64,000 nt of DNA from Paenochrobactrum glaciei (GCF_039522165.1 NZ_BAAADE010000002.1:496001-560000), one strand, 5' to 3'; shown: positions 26,954 through 35,906, counted from the first letter of the stretch. Notes: a model not told the origin generated them from the sequence alone. Numbers and translations: made by a program.

Positions 26954-28270
26954 ATGTTTAAATCAGGCATGAAATCAGGAAAGAGTACCGCTATGTCTCA
27001 ACTGGACAGACGTATGTTTTTGCGCGGTGCCGCAAGCCTTGGCGCGGCAGGTCTCGGGCTTTCAATGGCCGGAACATCCGCTTTTGCGCAAAATGCTCTT
27101 AATGATATTATTTCCGCTCCGCGCCGTGGCAACTGGGATGACCAGTTTGATGCCCGCGCCAGCACCAGCAGCCAGCAGCAAGTTGCAACCAATCAGCCGG
27201 TGATGAGCCCGCAGACGGTTTCTTATGTGCAAAATGCGATTGCTGAATATGGCAATATTGCCATGCAGGGCGGCTGGCCGCAGGTGCCGGGCAATGCCAA
27301 GCTGAAACTGGGGGTGAGTGATCCGGCAGTTTCCGTTTTGCGCAAGCGCTTGATGATTACCGGTGATCTGCCGCAGAGTGCTGGTCTGTCCGGCTCTTTC
27401 GACTCTTATGTGGATGCAGGTGTCAAACGCTTCCAGTCGCGTCATGGCCTGCCTGCTGATGGTGTGATGGGGCAATTTACCTATTCTGCCATGAATATTC
27501 CGGTGGATGTGCGCCTTGGTCAGTTGCAGACCAACCTTAGCCGTTTGAACGAGATTGCTAATGTGAATGCACAGCGCTTCGTGATGGTCAATATTCCGGC
27601 CGCACTGATTGAAGCCAACGAAAATGGCCGTGTTTCGCAGCGTCATACAGCTGTGGTCGGTAAGATTGATCGTCAGACCCCGTTGCTGGTGTCTAAAATC
27701 CACGAAGTTATTCTTAATCCGTTCTGGACAGCGCCGAAGTCGATTATCCTCAAGGATATCATTCCGGTGATGCGTAAAGACCCGACCTATCTGACGCGCA
27801 ACAAAATCCGTCTTTATGATGCGCAGGGACAGGAAGTGCCGCCTGAGAGCGTTGACTGGAACACGGATGAGGCCGTGCGCCTGATGTTCCGTCAGGATCC
27901 GGGCAAGATCAACGCCATGTCCTCGACCAAAATCAACTTCCATAACAGCCATGCTGTTTATATGCATGACACGCCGCAGCAGAGCTATTTCAACAAGATG
28001 ATGCGCTTTGACTCGTCCGGTTGTGTGCGCGTGCAGAATGTGCGCGATCTGGATGTGTGGCTGTTGAAAAATACGGCTGGCTGGGATCGTCAGACCATCG
28101 AGAACACCATCAAGTCGGGTGAAAACCGTCCGATCCAGCTTGCTGATCCGGTTCCGCTGCATTTTGTCTATGTATCGGCATGGTCAACCGGTGACGGCGT
28201 GGTGCAGTTCCGCGATGATATTTACAAGATGGATGGTGCGGCAGAACTGGCAATCGGCACTGATGCCTGA
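26954..28270 (+). CDS. L,D-transpeptidase with Tat-type signal and peptidoglycan-binding domain
   Basis: A 438-residue murein cross-linking enzyme that joins stem peptides through 3-3 bonds or anchors proteins. The N-terminus has a twin-arginine signal (DRRMFLRGAASLGAAGL...AFA), so export is likely by Tat. A PG_binding_1 domain lies around residues 110-175 (AGVKRFQSRHGLPADGVMG). The YkuD catalytic domain spans roughly residues 200-375, with the conserved His (HDTPQQSYF) and the nucleophile Cys in FDSSGCVRVQNVRDL. Hyphomicrobiales rely heavily on L,D-transpeptidases for polar growth. The first ATG at 26954 and another at 26993 (MSQLDRRMF) are both possible starts; the second leaves a cleaner Tat signal. 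Confidence 0.93.
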   Translation: MFKSGMKSGKSTAMSQLDRRMFLRGAASLGAAGLGLSMAGTSAFAQNALNDIISAPRRGNWDDQFDARASTSSQQQVATNQPVMSPQTVSYVQNAIAEYGNIAMQGGWPQVPGNAKLKLGVSDPAVSVLRKRLMITGDLPQSAGLSGSFDSYVDAGVKRFQSRHGLPADGVMGQFTYSAMNIPVDVRLGQLQTNLSRLNEIANVNAQRFVMVNIPAALIEANENGRVSQRHTAVVGKIDRQTPLLVSKIHEVILNPFWTAPKSIILKDIIPVMRKDPTYLTRNKIRLYDAQGQEVPPESVDWNTDEAVRLMFRQDPGKINAMSSTKINFHNSHAVYMHDTPQQSYFNKMMRFDSSGCVRVQNVRDLDVWLLKNTAGWDRQTIENTIKSGENRPIQLADPVPLHFVYVSAWSTGDGVVQFRDDIYKMDGAAELAIGTDA

Positions 28271-28296
28271 TTTTTCTGAGCAAAATTGATCAAATC

Positions 28297-28332
28297 AAAG
28301 CCTGTGTGAGAATAAGTCGCACAGGCTTTTTT
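28297..28332 (+). terminator. terminator after the L,D-transpeptidase gene
   Basis: Stem AAAGCCTGTG/CACAGGCTTT followed by a T run ending in TTTTTTG. Confidence 0.82.
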
Positions 28333-28453
28333 GTTTCTTTTGTCGGAAACCCGCTTTTCGTGCGCCTTTGCATTGGCGCTTGTCGGGCAAATATGATAAT
28401 CCGCGCTCTTAACTACCAAGCAGCTTTGATCGGCAACCGGAGGGATTCAAACC

Positions 28454-29752
28454 ATGTCGCAGGCAAATCTAGATGCTTTTTTCAACAAGCCACTTGAAGA
28501 AGTTGATCCGGATATTTTTGGTGCAATTCGCAACGAACTTGGCCGTCAGCGCCATGAAATCGAGCTGATTGCTTCGGAAAATATCGTTTCACGCGCAGTT
28601 CTTGAAGCGCAGGGTTCAATTCTGACCAACAAATACGCCGAAGGCTATCCGGGCAAGCGCTATTATGGCGGCTGCCAATATGTTGACGTGGTTGAAGAAC
28701 TGGCAATTGAACGTGCGAAAAAGCTGTTCAATGTTGAATATGTCAACGTACAGCCAAACTCCGGCAGCCAGATGAATCAGGCCGTTTTCCTCGCGCTGTT
28801 GCAGCCGGGTGATACATTCATGGGTCTGGATCTGAATTCCGGCGGTCACTTGACCCACGGTTCACCGGTTAACATGTCCGGTAAATGGTTCAATGTTGTT
28901 TCCTATGGTGTGAGCGAAGAAGATCACCTGATCGATATGGATGAAGTTGAGCGTATTGCACGCGAAACCAAGCCTAAGCTGATCCTTGCTGGTGGTACTG
29001 CTTATTCCCGCGTTTGGGACTGGGAGCGCTTCCGCAAAATCGCTGATGAAATCGGCGCATATCTGATGGTTGATATGGCGCATATTGCTGGTCTCGTTGC
29101 TGGTGGCCAGCATCCGTCACCAGTGCCGCATGCGCATGTTTGCACCACCACTACGCATAAATCCCTGCGTGGCCCGCGTGGCGGCATGATCATGACCAAT
29201 GATGCTGATCTGGCCAAGAAGTTTAACATGGCTGTTTTCCCTGGTCTTCAGGGCGGTCCGCTGATGCACGTCATTGCCGGTAAGGCGATTGCATTGGGCG
29301 AAGCTTTGCAGCCTGAATTTAAAACCTATGCCAAGAACGTGGTCGACAATGCCCGCACTTTGGCAAAGGCTTTGCAGGGCAGCGGTCTTGATATCGTTTC
29401 TGGTGGCACCGACAACCATTTGATGCTTGTTGACCTGCGCCCTAAAAATGCAACCGGTAAGCGCGCAGAAGCAGCTCTTGGCCGTGCCAACATAACGTGC
29501 AACAAAAACGGTATCCCTTTCGATCCTGAGAAGCCTTTTGTAACATCCGGTATTCGTCTGGGTACGCCGGCTGGTACAACCCGCGGCTTTGGCGCAGCAG
29601 AATTTACCGAAATCGGTAATCTGATCGGCGAAGTACTGGATGGTTTGAAAGCCTCCAACTCGGATGAAGGCAATGCCGCCGTTGAAGAAGCGGTCAAGAA
29701 CAAGGTTGTCAGCCTGACCGACCGCTTCCCGATGTATGGTTATCAGGGCTAA
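28454..29752 (+). CDS. glyA: serine hydroxymethyltransferase
   Basis: A PLP enzyme that converts serine and tetrahydrofolate to glycine and methylene-THF. The 432-residue length is normal. Visible motifs are EIELIASENIVSRAVLEAQGS near the N-terminus, KYAEGYPGKRYYGGCQYVD, and the PLP-binding lysine block VCTTTTHKSLRGPRGGMI. A strong GGAGG ribosome-binding site precedes the ATG. It is flanked by terminators on both sides, so it is a single-gene unit; nrdR follows on the same strand with its own upstream region. Confidence 0.98.
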   Translation: MSQANLDAFFNKPLEEVDPDIFGAIRNELGRQRHEIELIASENIVSRAVLEAQGSILTNKYAEGYPGKRYYGGCQYVDVVEELAIERAKKLFNVEYVNVQPNSGSQMNQAVFLALLQPGDTFMGLDLNSGGHLTHGSPVNMSGKWFNVVSYGVSEEDHLIDMDEVERIARETKPKLILAGGTAYSRVWDWERFRKIADEIGAYLMVDMAHIAGLVAGGQHPSPVPHAHVCTTTTHKSLRGPRGGMIMTNDADLAKKFNMAVFPGLQGGPLMHVIAGKAIALGEALQPEFKTYAKNVVDNARTLAKALQGSGLDIVSGGTDNHLMLVDLRPKNATGKRAEAALGRANITCNKNGIPFDPEKPFVTSGIRLGTPAGTTRGFGAAEFTEIGNLIGEVLDGLKASNSDEGNAAVEEAVKNKVVSLTDRFPMYGYQG

Positions 29753-29778
29753 ATGCTCAGGTAATTGTCTAAGTTTGA

Positions 29779-29815
29779 ACCCTGCGTGATCAACCGGTTG
29801 CGCAGGGTTTTTCTT
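29779..29815 (+). terminator. glyA terminator
   Basis: Stem AACCCTGCG/CGCAGGGTT with a ~14-nt loop followed by TTTCTTCT. Confidence 0.8.
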
Positions 29816-29922
29816 CTCCACATTATTTTACCGCTTTGATTATGTGCTTCTCAGGTGATCGGTTATCTTGGGAGACCAGAATCACAATCAGCCTTCATGC
29901 TGAGCGGTTATGAAAGTTGCCC

Positions 29923-30411
29923 ATGCGCTGTCCTTTTTGCCAGTCTGATGACACTCAGGTTAAAGATTCCCGCCCAGCAGAGGATGGTGCCGTTATTCGC
30001 CGCCGTCGTGTCTGTCCGGTTTGTGCGGGGCGTTTTACCACCTTTGAGCGCGTCCAGTTGCGCGATCTGATGGTGCTGAAAAAGAGTGGCCGTAAAGTGC
30101 CGTTTGACCGCGATAAGCTTACCCGTTCCATTCAGGTGGCTTTGCGTAAACGCGATGCTGACCCGGAACGGGTGGAACGTGCGATTTCAGGTATTGTGCG
30201 CCAGCTTGAAAGCTCAGGCGAGGCGGAAATTCACTCGGATGAAATTGGCCGTCTGGCGATGGATGCTTTGAAGGGCATTGATGATATTGCCTATATCCGT
30301 TTTGCTTCTGTCTATCGCAATTTCAGTGAAGCACATGATTTCCATAATGTGATTGACGAGTTGAATGATGATGCTCCGGCAGCAACTGCTGTCAAGCAAA
30401 CGGACGATTAA
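29923..30411 (+). CDS. nrdR: transcriptional repressor NrdR
   Basis: NrdR represses ribonucleotide reductase genes in response to dATP/ATP. The 162-residue protein has the N-terminal zinc ribbon with two cysteine pairs (MRCPFC and VCPVC), basic residues between them, and the ATP-cone domain (VLKKSGRKVPFDRDKLTRSI...). The ATG at 29923 gives the canonical MRCPFC start. It opens the nrdR-ribD-ribE-nusB cluster: ribD starts directly after its stop codon. Confidence 0.97.
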   Translation: MRCPFCQSDDTQVKDSRPAEDGAVIRRRRVCPVCAGRFTTFERVQLRDLMVLKKSGRKVPFDRDKLTRSIQVALRKRDADPERVERAISGIVRQLESSGEAEIHSDEIGRLAMDALKGIDDIAYIRFASVYRNFSEAHDFHNVIDELNDDAPAATAVKQTDD

Positions 30412-31545
30412 ATGCCGGATCGTGAAGGGCTTCATCGAGATGAAATTACGGCGCAGGATTTGCGCTTTATGGCGGCGGCGATTCGTTATTCGCGGCGCAA
30501 TCTTGGGTTGACCTCCACCAATCCGTCAGTCGGAACCTTGATTGTCAAAGATAATGGTTTTGGCCCTGTTATCATCGGGCGCGGTGTTACCGCTCTTGGT
30601 GGCCGCCCGCATGCCGAGCGCGAAGCTTTGGCGCAAGCGGGCGAAAATGCGCGCGGTGCCACAGCCTATGTCACGCTGGAGCCATGCGCCCATCATGGCA
30701 AAACACCACCTTGTGCCGAGGCGCTGATCAGTGCTGGCATTGCCCGTGTGGTTGCCGCAGCCAATGATCCCGATGATCGGGTGAGCGGCAAAGGCTATGC
30801 GATGTTGCGTGCAGCGGGCATTGAGGTGCAGGAAAATGTGCTTGGGAGTGTCGCTGCCAATCAACTTGCAGGTTACCTCATTCGTTCTTTTAAAAAACGA
30901 CCGGAAGTTACTGTAAAATTAGCACTTTCTGATGATTATTTCATCGGTATCCGTGGTTCCGGACAGGTGGCAATTACCGGTTCGGTTGCGCGTTCGCAAA
31001 GCCATTTGATGCGCGCGGAAACTGATGCCATTTTAATCGGCATTGCAACGGCGCTGGAAGATGATCCGGAACTCACCTGCCGGTTGGATGGGATGGCGCA
31101 TCGCTCGCCAATCCGCATTGTACTGGATAGTGCATTGCGCTTGCCACTTGCCTCAAAGCTGGTGCAGACGGCGGGACACGTACCTTTATGGATTGCCTGC
31201 GGCGTTGATGTGCCGCTTGAAAAACGCATTCAATATCAAAATGCCGGATGTCATATTATTGCAACCGATACGAGCGATGGTCAGATTGCCTTGCCGGAAT
31301 TGCTTAATGATTTAGGTGAGCTGGGCGTTGCCACTTTGCTAGTGGAAGGAGGGGCTGCCATTGCTGCTTCATTCTTACGTGAAGGCTTGGCAGATCGTCT
31401 GGCGCTTTTTGAAGCGCCGGTTAAAATTGGTGCAGATGGTATTCCTGTTGAGGGTTTACAACACTATATAGACACTGAATTTACGCAAATACGCAGTGCT
31501 GATTTTGGCGCTGATTATTATTCAGAATATGTGAGGAAGTCCTGA
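30412..31545 (+). CDS. ribD: bifunctional riboflavin deaminase/reductase RibD
   Basis: RibD carries out the second and third steps of riboflavin synthesis from GTP. The 377-residue protein has the N-terminal cytidine-deaminase-like domain with zinc ligands H67-A-E69 and C92/C101 (PCAHHGKTPPC). The C-terminal NADPH-dependent reductase domain begins at about residue 160 (PEVTVKLALSDDYF...VLVEGG-type motif LLVEGGAAIAASFL). It abuts nrdR and its TGA overlaps the ribE ATG. No FMN riboswitch was seen upstream; the operon is probably transcribed from before nrdR. Confidence 0.96.
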   Translation: MPDREGLHRDEITAQDLRFMAAAIRYSRRNLGLTSTNPSVGTLIVKDNGFGPVIIGRGVTALGGRPHAEREALAQAGENARGATAYVTLEPCAHHGKTPPCAEALISAGIARVVAAANDPDDRVSGKGYAMLRAAGIEVQENVLGSVAANQLAGYLIRSFKKRPEVTVKLALSDDYFIGIRGSGQVAITGSVARSQSHLMRAETDAILIGIATALEDDPELTCRLDGMAHRSPIRIVLDSALRLPLASKLVQTAGHVPLWIACGVDVPLEKRIQYQNAGCHIIATDTSDGQIALPELLNDLGELGVATLLVEGGAAIAASFLREGLADRLALFEAPVKIGADGIPVEGLQHYIDTEFTQIRSADFGADYYSEYVRKS

Positions 31546-32159
31546 TGTTTACGGGTATTGTCACAGATGTGGGCAAAATTGGTCGTGTTAAGCCTTTGAA
31601 CGAAGGCGTTTTGCTGCGCATTGAAACCGCCTATGATCCGTCCGAGATTGATCTGGGGGCTTCCATTGCCTGTTCCGGCGTCTGCCTGACTGTGGTTGCG
31701 TTGCCTGAAAAGGGCAGTAATGCCCGTTGGTTTGAAGTGGAAGCATGGGAAGAGGCGCTGCGTCTGACCACGATTTCTGAATGGAAAACCGGCACTCCGA
31801 TCAATCTTGAGCGTTCATTGAAGCTTGGCGATGAAATGGGCGGTCATCTGGTTTCTGGCCATGTTGATGGCAAAGCGGAAATTATTGCATGTGAAGAAGA
31901 AGGCGATGCCGTTCGCTTCACATTGCGTGCGCCTGAAGCCTTGGCACCATTTATTGCGCAAAAGGGTTCCGTGGCGCTGGATGGTACATCTTTGACCGTC
32001 AATGGTGTTGATGGTAATGAATTTGACGTGCTTTTGATCCGTCATTCGCTGTCCGTAACCACTTGGGGGACACGCAAAGTGGGCGATATGATAAATATTG
32101 AGATAGATCAGCTTGCTCGTTACGCTGCACGTCTTGCGCAATTCTCAAAATCGGCTTAG
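31545..32159 (+). CDS. ribE: riboflavin synthase, alpha subunit
   Basis: This enzyme dismutates two molecules of 6,7-dimethyl-8-ribityllumazine to riboflavin. The 204-residue protein consists of two homologous lumazine-binding barrels, starting with the canonical MFTGIVTDVG and with GGHLVSGHVDGKAEI at the start of the second. Its start overlaps the ribD stop (TGATG). In Brucella, ribH (lumazine synthase), which makes its substrate, normally follows; here a palindromic repeat and then nusB follow, so ribH must be elsewhere. Confidence 0.96.
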   Translation: MFTGIVTDVGKIGRVKPLNEGVLLRIETAYDPSEIDLGASIACSGVCLTVVALPEKGSNARWFEVEAWEEALRLTTISEWKTGTPINLERSLKLGDEMGGHLVSGHVDGKAEIIACEEEGDAVRFTLRAPEALAPFIAQKGSVALDGTSLTVNGVDGNEFDVLLIRHSLSVTTWGTRKVGDMINIEIDQLARYAARLAQFSKSA

Positions 32160-32212
32160 AGCCTGTTTGAAATATGATGCAGCCCATATCGGGCTTGCAG
32201 GATAAAGAGATG

Positions 32213-32310
32213 AACGTATCCCGAAAACTGTAAAGCGGTTTTCGGGATACGTGCGTTTTTGTTTAAAAAGAGCATTTAAGTGATTTCACAGGAACACGAA
32301 ATGCTCTAGC
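32213..32310. repeat. RIME-like intergenic palindromic repeat
   Basis: Two palindromes in tandem. The first is a perfect 14-bp stem CGTATCCCGAAAAC/GTTTTCGGGATACG (32215-32251) with a 9-nt loop. The second is AGAGCATTT/AAATGCTCT (32269-32307) around an inner GTG-ATTT-CAC pairing. On the minus strand it reads like the Rhizobium intergenic mosaic elements (RIME) that recur in Hyphomicrobiales. The first stem is followed on the plus strand by TGCGTTTTTG and could also end the ribE transcript. Confidence 0.75.
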
Positions 32311-32379
32311 AAATATGGTATGCTGTTTTTCAGCATGGGTTATAATGAGATTTTACAAGAAACTTTGGAGCGCGAATTA

Positions 32380-32895
32380 ATGACATCCTCGAATGATGGG
32401 CAACCTGTAGCCTCCGCTCCGCGTACAGCAAACAAGCGCGGCGTAGCGCGTCTGGCCGCCGTGCAGGCACTTTATCAAATGGATGTGGCCGGAACGGGTA
32501 TTTCGGAAGTTGTTGCCGAATACGAAGCTTTCCGTTTGGGCAAAGAAGTGGATGGCACGCAATATCTGGATGCCGATCCGCAATGGTTCCGCGCAATTCT
32601 GGCCGGTGTTGTTGCCGAGCAGCGCGTGATTGATCCGATGATCCATGAAGCACTGAATGAAGACTGGCCGCTGTCACGTCTTGATTCCACTTTGCGTGCA
32701 ATTTTGCGTGCCGGCATCTGGGAATTGAAAACTCGCAAAGATGTGCCGACTGCGGTAATCGTTTCGGAATATGTCGATATTGCCAAGGCTTTTTATGGCG
32801 AAGAAGAACCAAAGCTGACCAATGCGGTGCTGGATCGTCTGGCCTTTACACTGCGCGGTGAAAGCCGTGGTGCGGCTGGCCGCAATAAACGATAA
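32380..32895 (+). CDS. nusB: transcription antitermination factor NusB
   Basis: NusB, with NusE, binds boxA RNA and promotes antitermination on rRNA operons. The 171-residue protein has the all-helical NusB fold, with the basic N-terminal helix KRGVARLAAVQALYQM and the C-terminal LDSTLRAILRAGIWEL and VPTAVIVSEYVDIAKAF motifs. The ATG at 32380 is chosen for the GGAG nine bases upstream; the frame continues 20 codons further to a poor start at 32320. It lies downstream of ribE after the RIME-like repeat. Confidence 0.95.
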   Translation: MTSSNDGQPVASAPRTANKRGVARLAAVQALYQMDVAGTGISEVVAEYEAFRLGKEVDGTQYLDADPQWFRAILAGVVAEQRVIDPMIHEALNEDWPLSRLDSTLRAILRAGIWELKTRKDVPTAVIVSEYVDIAKAFYGEEEPKLTNAVLDRLAFTLRGESRGAAGRNKR

Positions 32896-33123
32896 TGATC
32901 CCTGCTGCCGGTTTTGACAGCTGGCAGCATTGGCCTCAGGCCGGTTTCAACTTCAGCTTGACCTTTAGGTATAAGTTCCGCATCTTTCATGTGTAACGGC
33001 ATGTGAAAGATGCTGAATGATGGGTTGGAACAAGGTTTTGTCTTTTAAGCTCACATTTCAAATCCATTAATCAATTGGTGATCCGGCAAGGCTTCATCAG
33101 CAAGGCACTCTCATGCCGATAAA

Positions 33124-33151
33124 CCGATCCGCTTAAAGGGGAACGGATCGC
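33124..33151 (+). promoter_or_regulatory. hairpin in the hppA leader, just before the ribosome-binding site
   Basis: CGATCCG and CGGATCG pair around a 12-nt loop ending 9 nt before the GGGAG ribosome-binding site. An upstream hairpin GCATCTTTCA/TGAAAGATGC (about 32980-33015) is in the same leader. A role in mRNA stability or translational control is inferred only. Confidence 0.35.
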
Positions 33152-33172
33152 AAAGAAATGGGAGTTAGCTTA

Positions 33173-35329
33173 ATGGAAGTTGGCATAGGGGTTCTTCTTC
33201 TTGTTATCGCATGCGGCTTATTTTCAGTGGTTTATGCCGTATTTGCGACCCGTTCAGTTCTTGCCGCAGATCAGGGCAATGCCCGCATGCAGCAAATTGC
33301 CGGTGCCATTCGTGAAGGCGCGCAGGCCTATCTGACACGACAATATACAACAATTGCGATTGTAGGTGCTGTGGTCTTTCTGGCTGCATGGTATTTACTT
33401 TCGATCACGGCAGCTATCGGTTTTTTGATCGGTGCTGTGCTTTCAGGCGTAACCGGTTTTATCGGCATGCATGTCTCGGTGCGTGCCAATGTGCGCACGG
33501 CACAGGCTGCTTCGTTCAGTTTGGCGAGCGGCTTGGAGCTTGCCTTTAAGTCCGGTGCTATTACCGGCATGCTGGTGGCAGGTTTGGCGCTGCTTGGCGT
33601 TTCACTTTATTATTTCGTGCTGACTTATTATCTGGGCTATGCGCCATCAGATCGCGTGGTGATTGATGCGCTCGTATCCCTTGGCTTTGGTGCTTCACTG
33701 ATTTCCATTTTCGCACGGTTGGGCGGTGGTATTTTCACCAAAGGTGCTGATGTCGGCGGCGATCTGGTCGGTAAGGTGGAAGCAGGTATTCCGGAAGATG
33801 ATCCGCGTAATCCGGCAACAATTGCTGATAATGTCGGCGATAATGTCGGCGATTGTGCCGGTATGGCCGCTGATTTGTTTGAAACCTATGCGGTGACGGT
33901 TGTTGCCACCATGGTGCTGGCAGCAATTTTTTTTGGCGGTAATGCTGAGCTTTCAACCATCATGCTTTATCCGCTGGCTATTTGCGGTGTCTGCGTTTTA
34001 ACATCCATTGCCGGTACATTTTTTGTCAAACTTGGCGTGTCGGGCTCCATTATGGGCGCGCTTTATAAAGGGCTGATTGCCACCGGTATTCTGTCAATTA
34101 TCGGTATTGCCGTTGCCAATATGCTGACGATTGGTTGGGGCGAGGTGGGTACGGTAGGCGGCCTTGTGATTACCGGCACCAATTTGTTTATCTGTGGTGT
34201 TATTGGTTTGGTCGTCACTGGGCTGATTGTGCTGATCACGGAATATTATACCGGCACCAATAAAAGGCCGGTCAATTCCATTGCGCAAGCCTCTGTCAGT
34301 GGTCACGGCACCAATGTCATTCAAGGTTTGGCGGTATCATTAGAGGCAACGGCTTTGCCGGCCTTGGTGATTGTCGGCGGGATTATCGCCACCTATCAGC
34401 TGGCAGGGCTTTTCGGCACGGCAATTGCGGTGACAGCCATGCTCGGCATTGCCGGAATGATTGTGGCACTTGATGCATTCGGGCCTGTTACGGACAATGC
34501 CGGTGGTATTGCCGAAATGTCCGGCCTTGATGGTGAAGTGCGCAAGGCTACCGATGCACTGGATGCGGTGGGGAACACAACCAAAGCTGTGACCAAGGGT
34601 TATGCGATTGGTTCGGCAGGGCTTGGTGCCTTGGTGCTCTTTGCAGCCTATTCCAATGATTTGGCGTATTTTGCCGCGCATGGTGAGCAATATCCGTATT
34701 TTGCCAATATGGGCGAAGTGTCGTTTGATCTTTCCAACCCTTATGTGGTGGCAGGGCTGATCTTCGGCGGGCTTATTCCTTATCTCTTTGGCGGGATGGC
34801 AATGACGGCTGTCGGACGTGCTGCCGCGTCAGTTGTGCATGAGGTGCGCCGTCAGTTCCGTGAGCAACCGGGCATTATGACCGGTGAGGAGCGGCCAGAT
34901 TATGCGCGCGCGGTGGATATTTTAACCAAAGCCGCCATCCGCGAAATGATCCTGCCGTCATTATTGCCGGTGCTGGCACCATTGGTGGTTTATTTTGGCG
35001 TGTTGTTGATTTCCGGCTCGAAGTCAGCAGCTTTTGCAGCACTTGGTGCTTCTTTGCTGGGTGTGATCGTCAATGGCTTGTTTGTGGCCATCTCCATGAC
35101 ATCAGGGGGCGGAGCATGGGACAATGCCAAGAAAAGCTTTGAGGACGGCTTTACCGATCAAGACGGTGTGCTGCACTTGAAAGGATCGGAAGCGCATAAA
35201 GCATCGGTTACCGGTGATACGGTGGGCGATCCTTATAAGGATACGGCAGGGCCTGCGGTTAATCCGGCAATCAAGATCACCAATATTGTGGCGCTCTTGC
35301 TGCTGGCAGTGCTGGCGCATTCTGTGTGA
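33173..35329 (+). CDS. hppA: membrane-bound proton-pumping pyrophosphatase
   Basis: This integral membrane enzyme couples pyrophosphate hydrolysis to proton export. The ~718-residue protein has about 16 transmembrane helices and the active-site loop GGGIFTKGADVGGDLVGKVEAG followed by DDPRNPATIADNVGDNVGD. The segment GNTTKAVTKGYAIGS has Lys where potassium-dependent enzymes carry Ala, so it should be the K+-independent type. The ATG at 33173 is preferred because GGGAG sits 8 nt upstream; an in-frame ATG at 33158 would add five residues. It is a single gene with a hairpin-rich leader and a terminator shared with bamE. Confidence 0.96.
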   Translation: MEVGIGVLLLVIACGLFSVVYAVFATRSVLAADQGNARMQQIAGAIREGAQAYLTRQYTTIAIVGAVVFLAAWYLLSITAAIGFLIGAVLSGVTGFIGMHVSVRANVRTAQAASFSLASGLELAFKSGAITGMLVAGLALLGVSLYYFVLTYYLGYAPSDRVVIDALVSLGFGASLISIFARLGGGIFTKGADVGGDLVGKVEAGIPEDDPRNPATIADNVGDNVGDCAGMAADLFETYAVTVVATMVLAAIFFGGNAELSTIMLYPLAICGVCVLTSIAGTFFVKLGVSGSIMGALYKGLIATGILSIIGIAVANMLTIGWGEVGTVGGLVITGTNLFICGVIGLVVTGLIVLITEYYTGTNKRPVNSIAQASVSGHGTNVIQGLAVSLEATALPALVIVGGIIATYQLAGLFGTAIAVTAMLGIAGMIVALDAFGPVTDNAGGIAEMSGLDGEVRKATDALDAVGNTTKAVTKGYAIGSAGLGALVLFAAYSNDLAYFAAHGEQYPYFANMGEVSFDLSNPYVVAGLIFGGLIPYLFGGMAMTAVGRAAASVVHEVRRQFREQPGIMTGEERPDYARAVDILTKAAIREMILPSLLPVLAPLVVYFGVLLISGSKSAAFAALGASLLGVIVNGLFVAISMTSGGGAWDNAKKSFEDGFTDQDGVLHLKGSEAHKASVTGDTVGDPYKDTAGPAVNPAIKITNIVALLLLAVLAHSV

Positions 35330-35345
35330 TTGATAATCGAACAAT

Positions 35346-35376
35346 AAAAAACCCCGCCGAAAAGCGGGGTTTTTTA
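35346..35376. terminator. bidirectional terminator between hppA and bamE
   Basis: CCCCGC/GCGGGG stem with a 6-nt loop, flanked by A6 on the left and T6 on the right. Confidence 0.87.
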
Positions 35377-35396
35377 TGCATGTTATTTCACACCTA

Positions 35397-35906
35397 TCAC
35401 ATACCCGGAAGAGAGGTAGGCGCTTTACCCACACCTTGAATAATCTGGCTGAGGAAGGTCTGATCCTTACCACCAGTCGGTGTCGTGCGGGAAATGAAAT
35501 CAAACAGCTTGCCATCCTGAAGGCCATAATTGGCGATCTGGCTGACTTTACCGTCTTTATCAAAGTAAATCGCCAGAATCTGACGGTCGGTCACTTTAGG
35601 TGGCATGAACTGGGCTGCGCGATAACGCTTTTGTGAAATATAATAGAATACTTCATTATCGAATGTCGCGGTGGAAGACGGAGTTCCCATCGCCATCAAA
35701 ACCTGCTCACGGCTGGAACCTACCGGAATGGAATCGAGTGCCTCTTTATCGAGCACATAGCCTTCGGTCATTATTTCAGACGGGTTCAGGGTTGATGCGG
35801 TATTACATCCTGCTAAACCTGCTGATAAGAGAACCACAGTGCTAGCAAGCATCGCGCCTCTTGTTCGGGGGCTTGTAAAAAATCGCTGCAACAATGACAT
35901 CTCCAT
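35397..35906 (-). CDS. bamE: outer-membrane assembly lipoprotein BamE (SmpA/OmlA family)
   Basis: A component of the BAM complex, which inserts beta-barrel proteins into the outer membrane. The 169-residue precursor has a signal peptide and lipobox LSAGLAGC, then the SmpA/OmlA fold with LDSIPVGSSREQVLMAMGTPSST and YYISQKR. The C-terminal ~30 residues after the domain are Gly/Thr/Lys-rich. The first ATG is kept; a second two codons downstream is equally possible. It diverges from the cytochrome bc1 chaperone gene across 87 bp. Confidence 0.93.
   Translation of the reverse strand: MEMSLLQRFFTSPRTRGAMLASTVVLLSAGLAGCNTASTLNPSEIMTEGYVLDKEALDSIPVGSSREQVLMAMGTPSSTATFDNEVFYYISQKRYRAAQFMPPKVTDRQILAIYFDKDGKVSQIANYGLQDGKLFDFISRTTPTGGKDQTFLSQIIQGVGKAPTSLPGM

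Noticed and set aside
27062..28162. 366-codon frame antisense to the L,D-transpeptidase
   Set aside because: The plus-strand gene has clear domains and signal peptide; the antisense product is His/Arg-rich and without a start site.
28340..28453. Riboswitch upstream of glyA
   Set aside because: Only a simple GCGCC/GGCGC hairpin is visible; there is no match to a glycine or other known aptamer.
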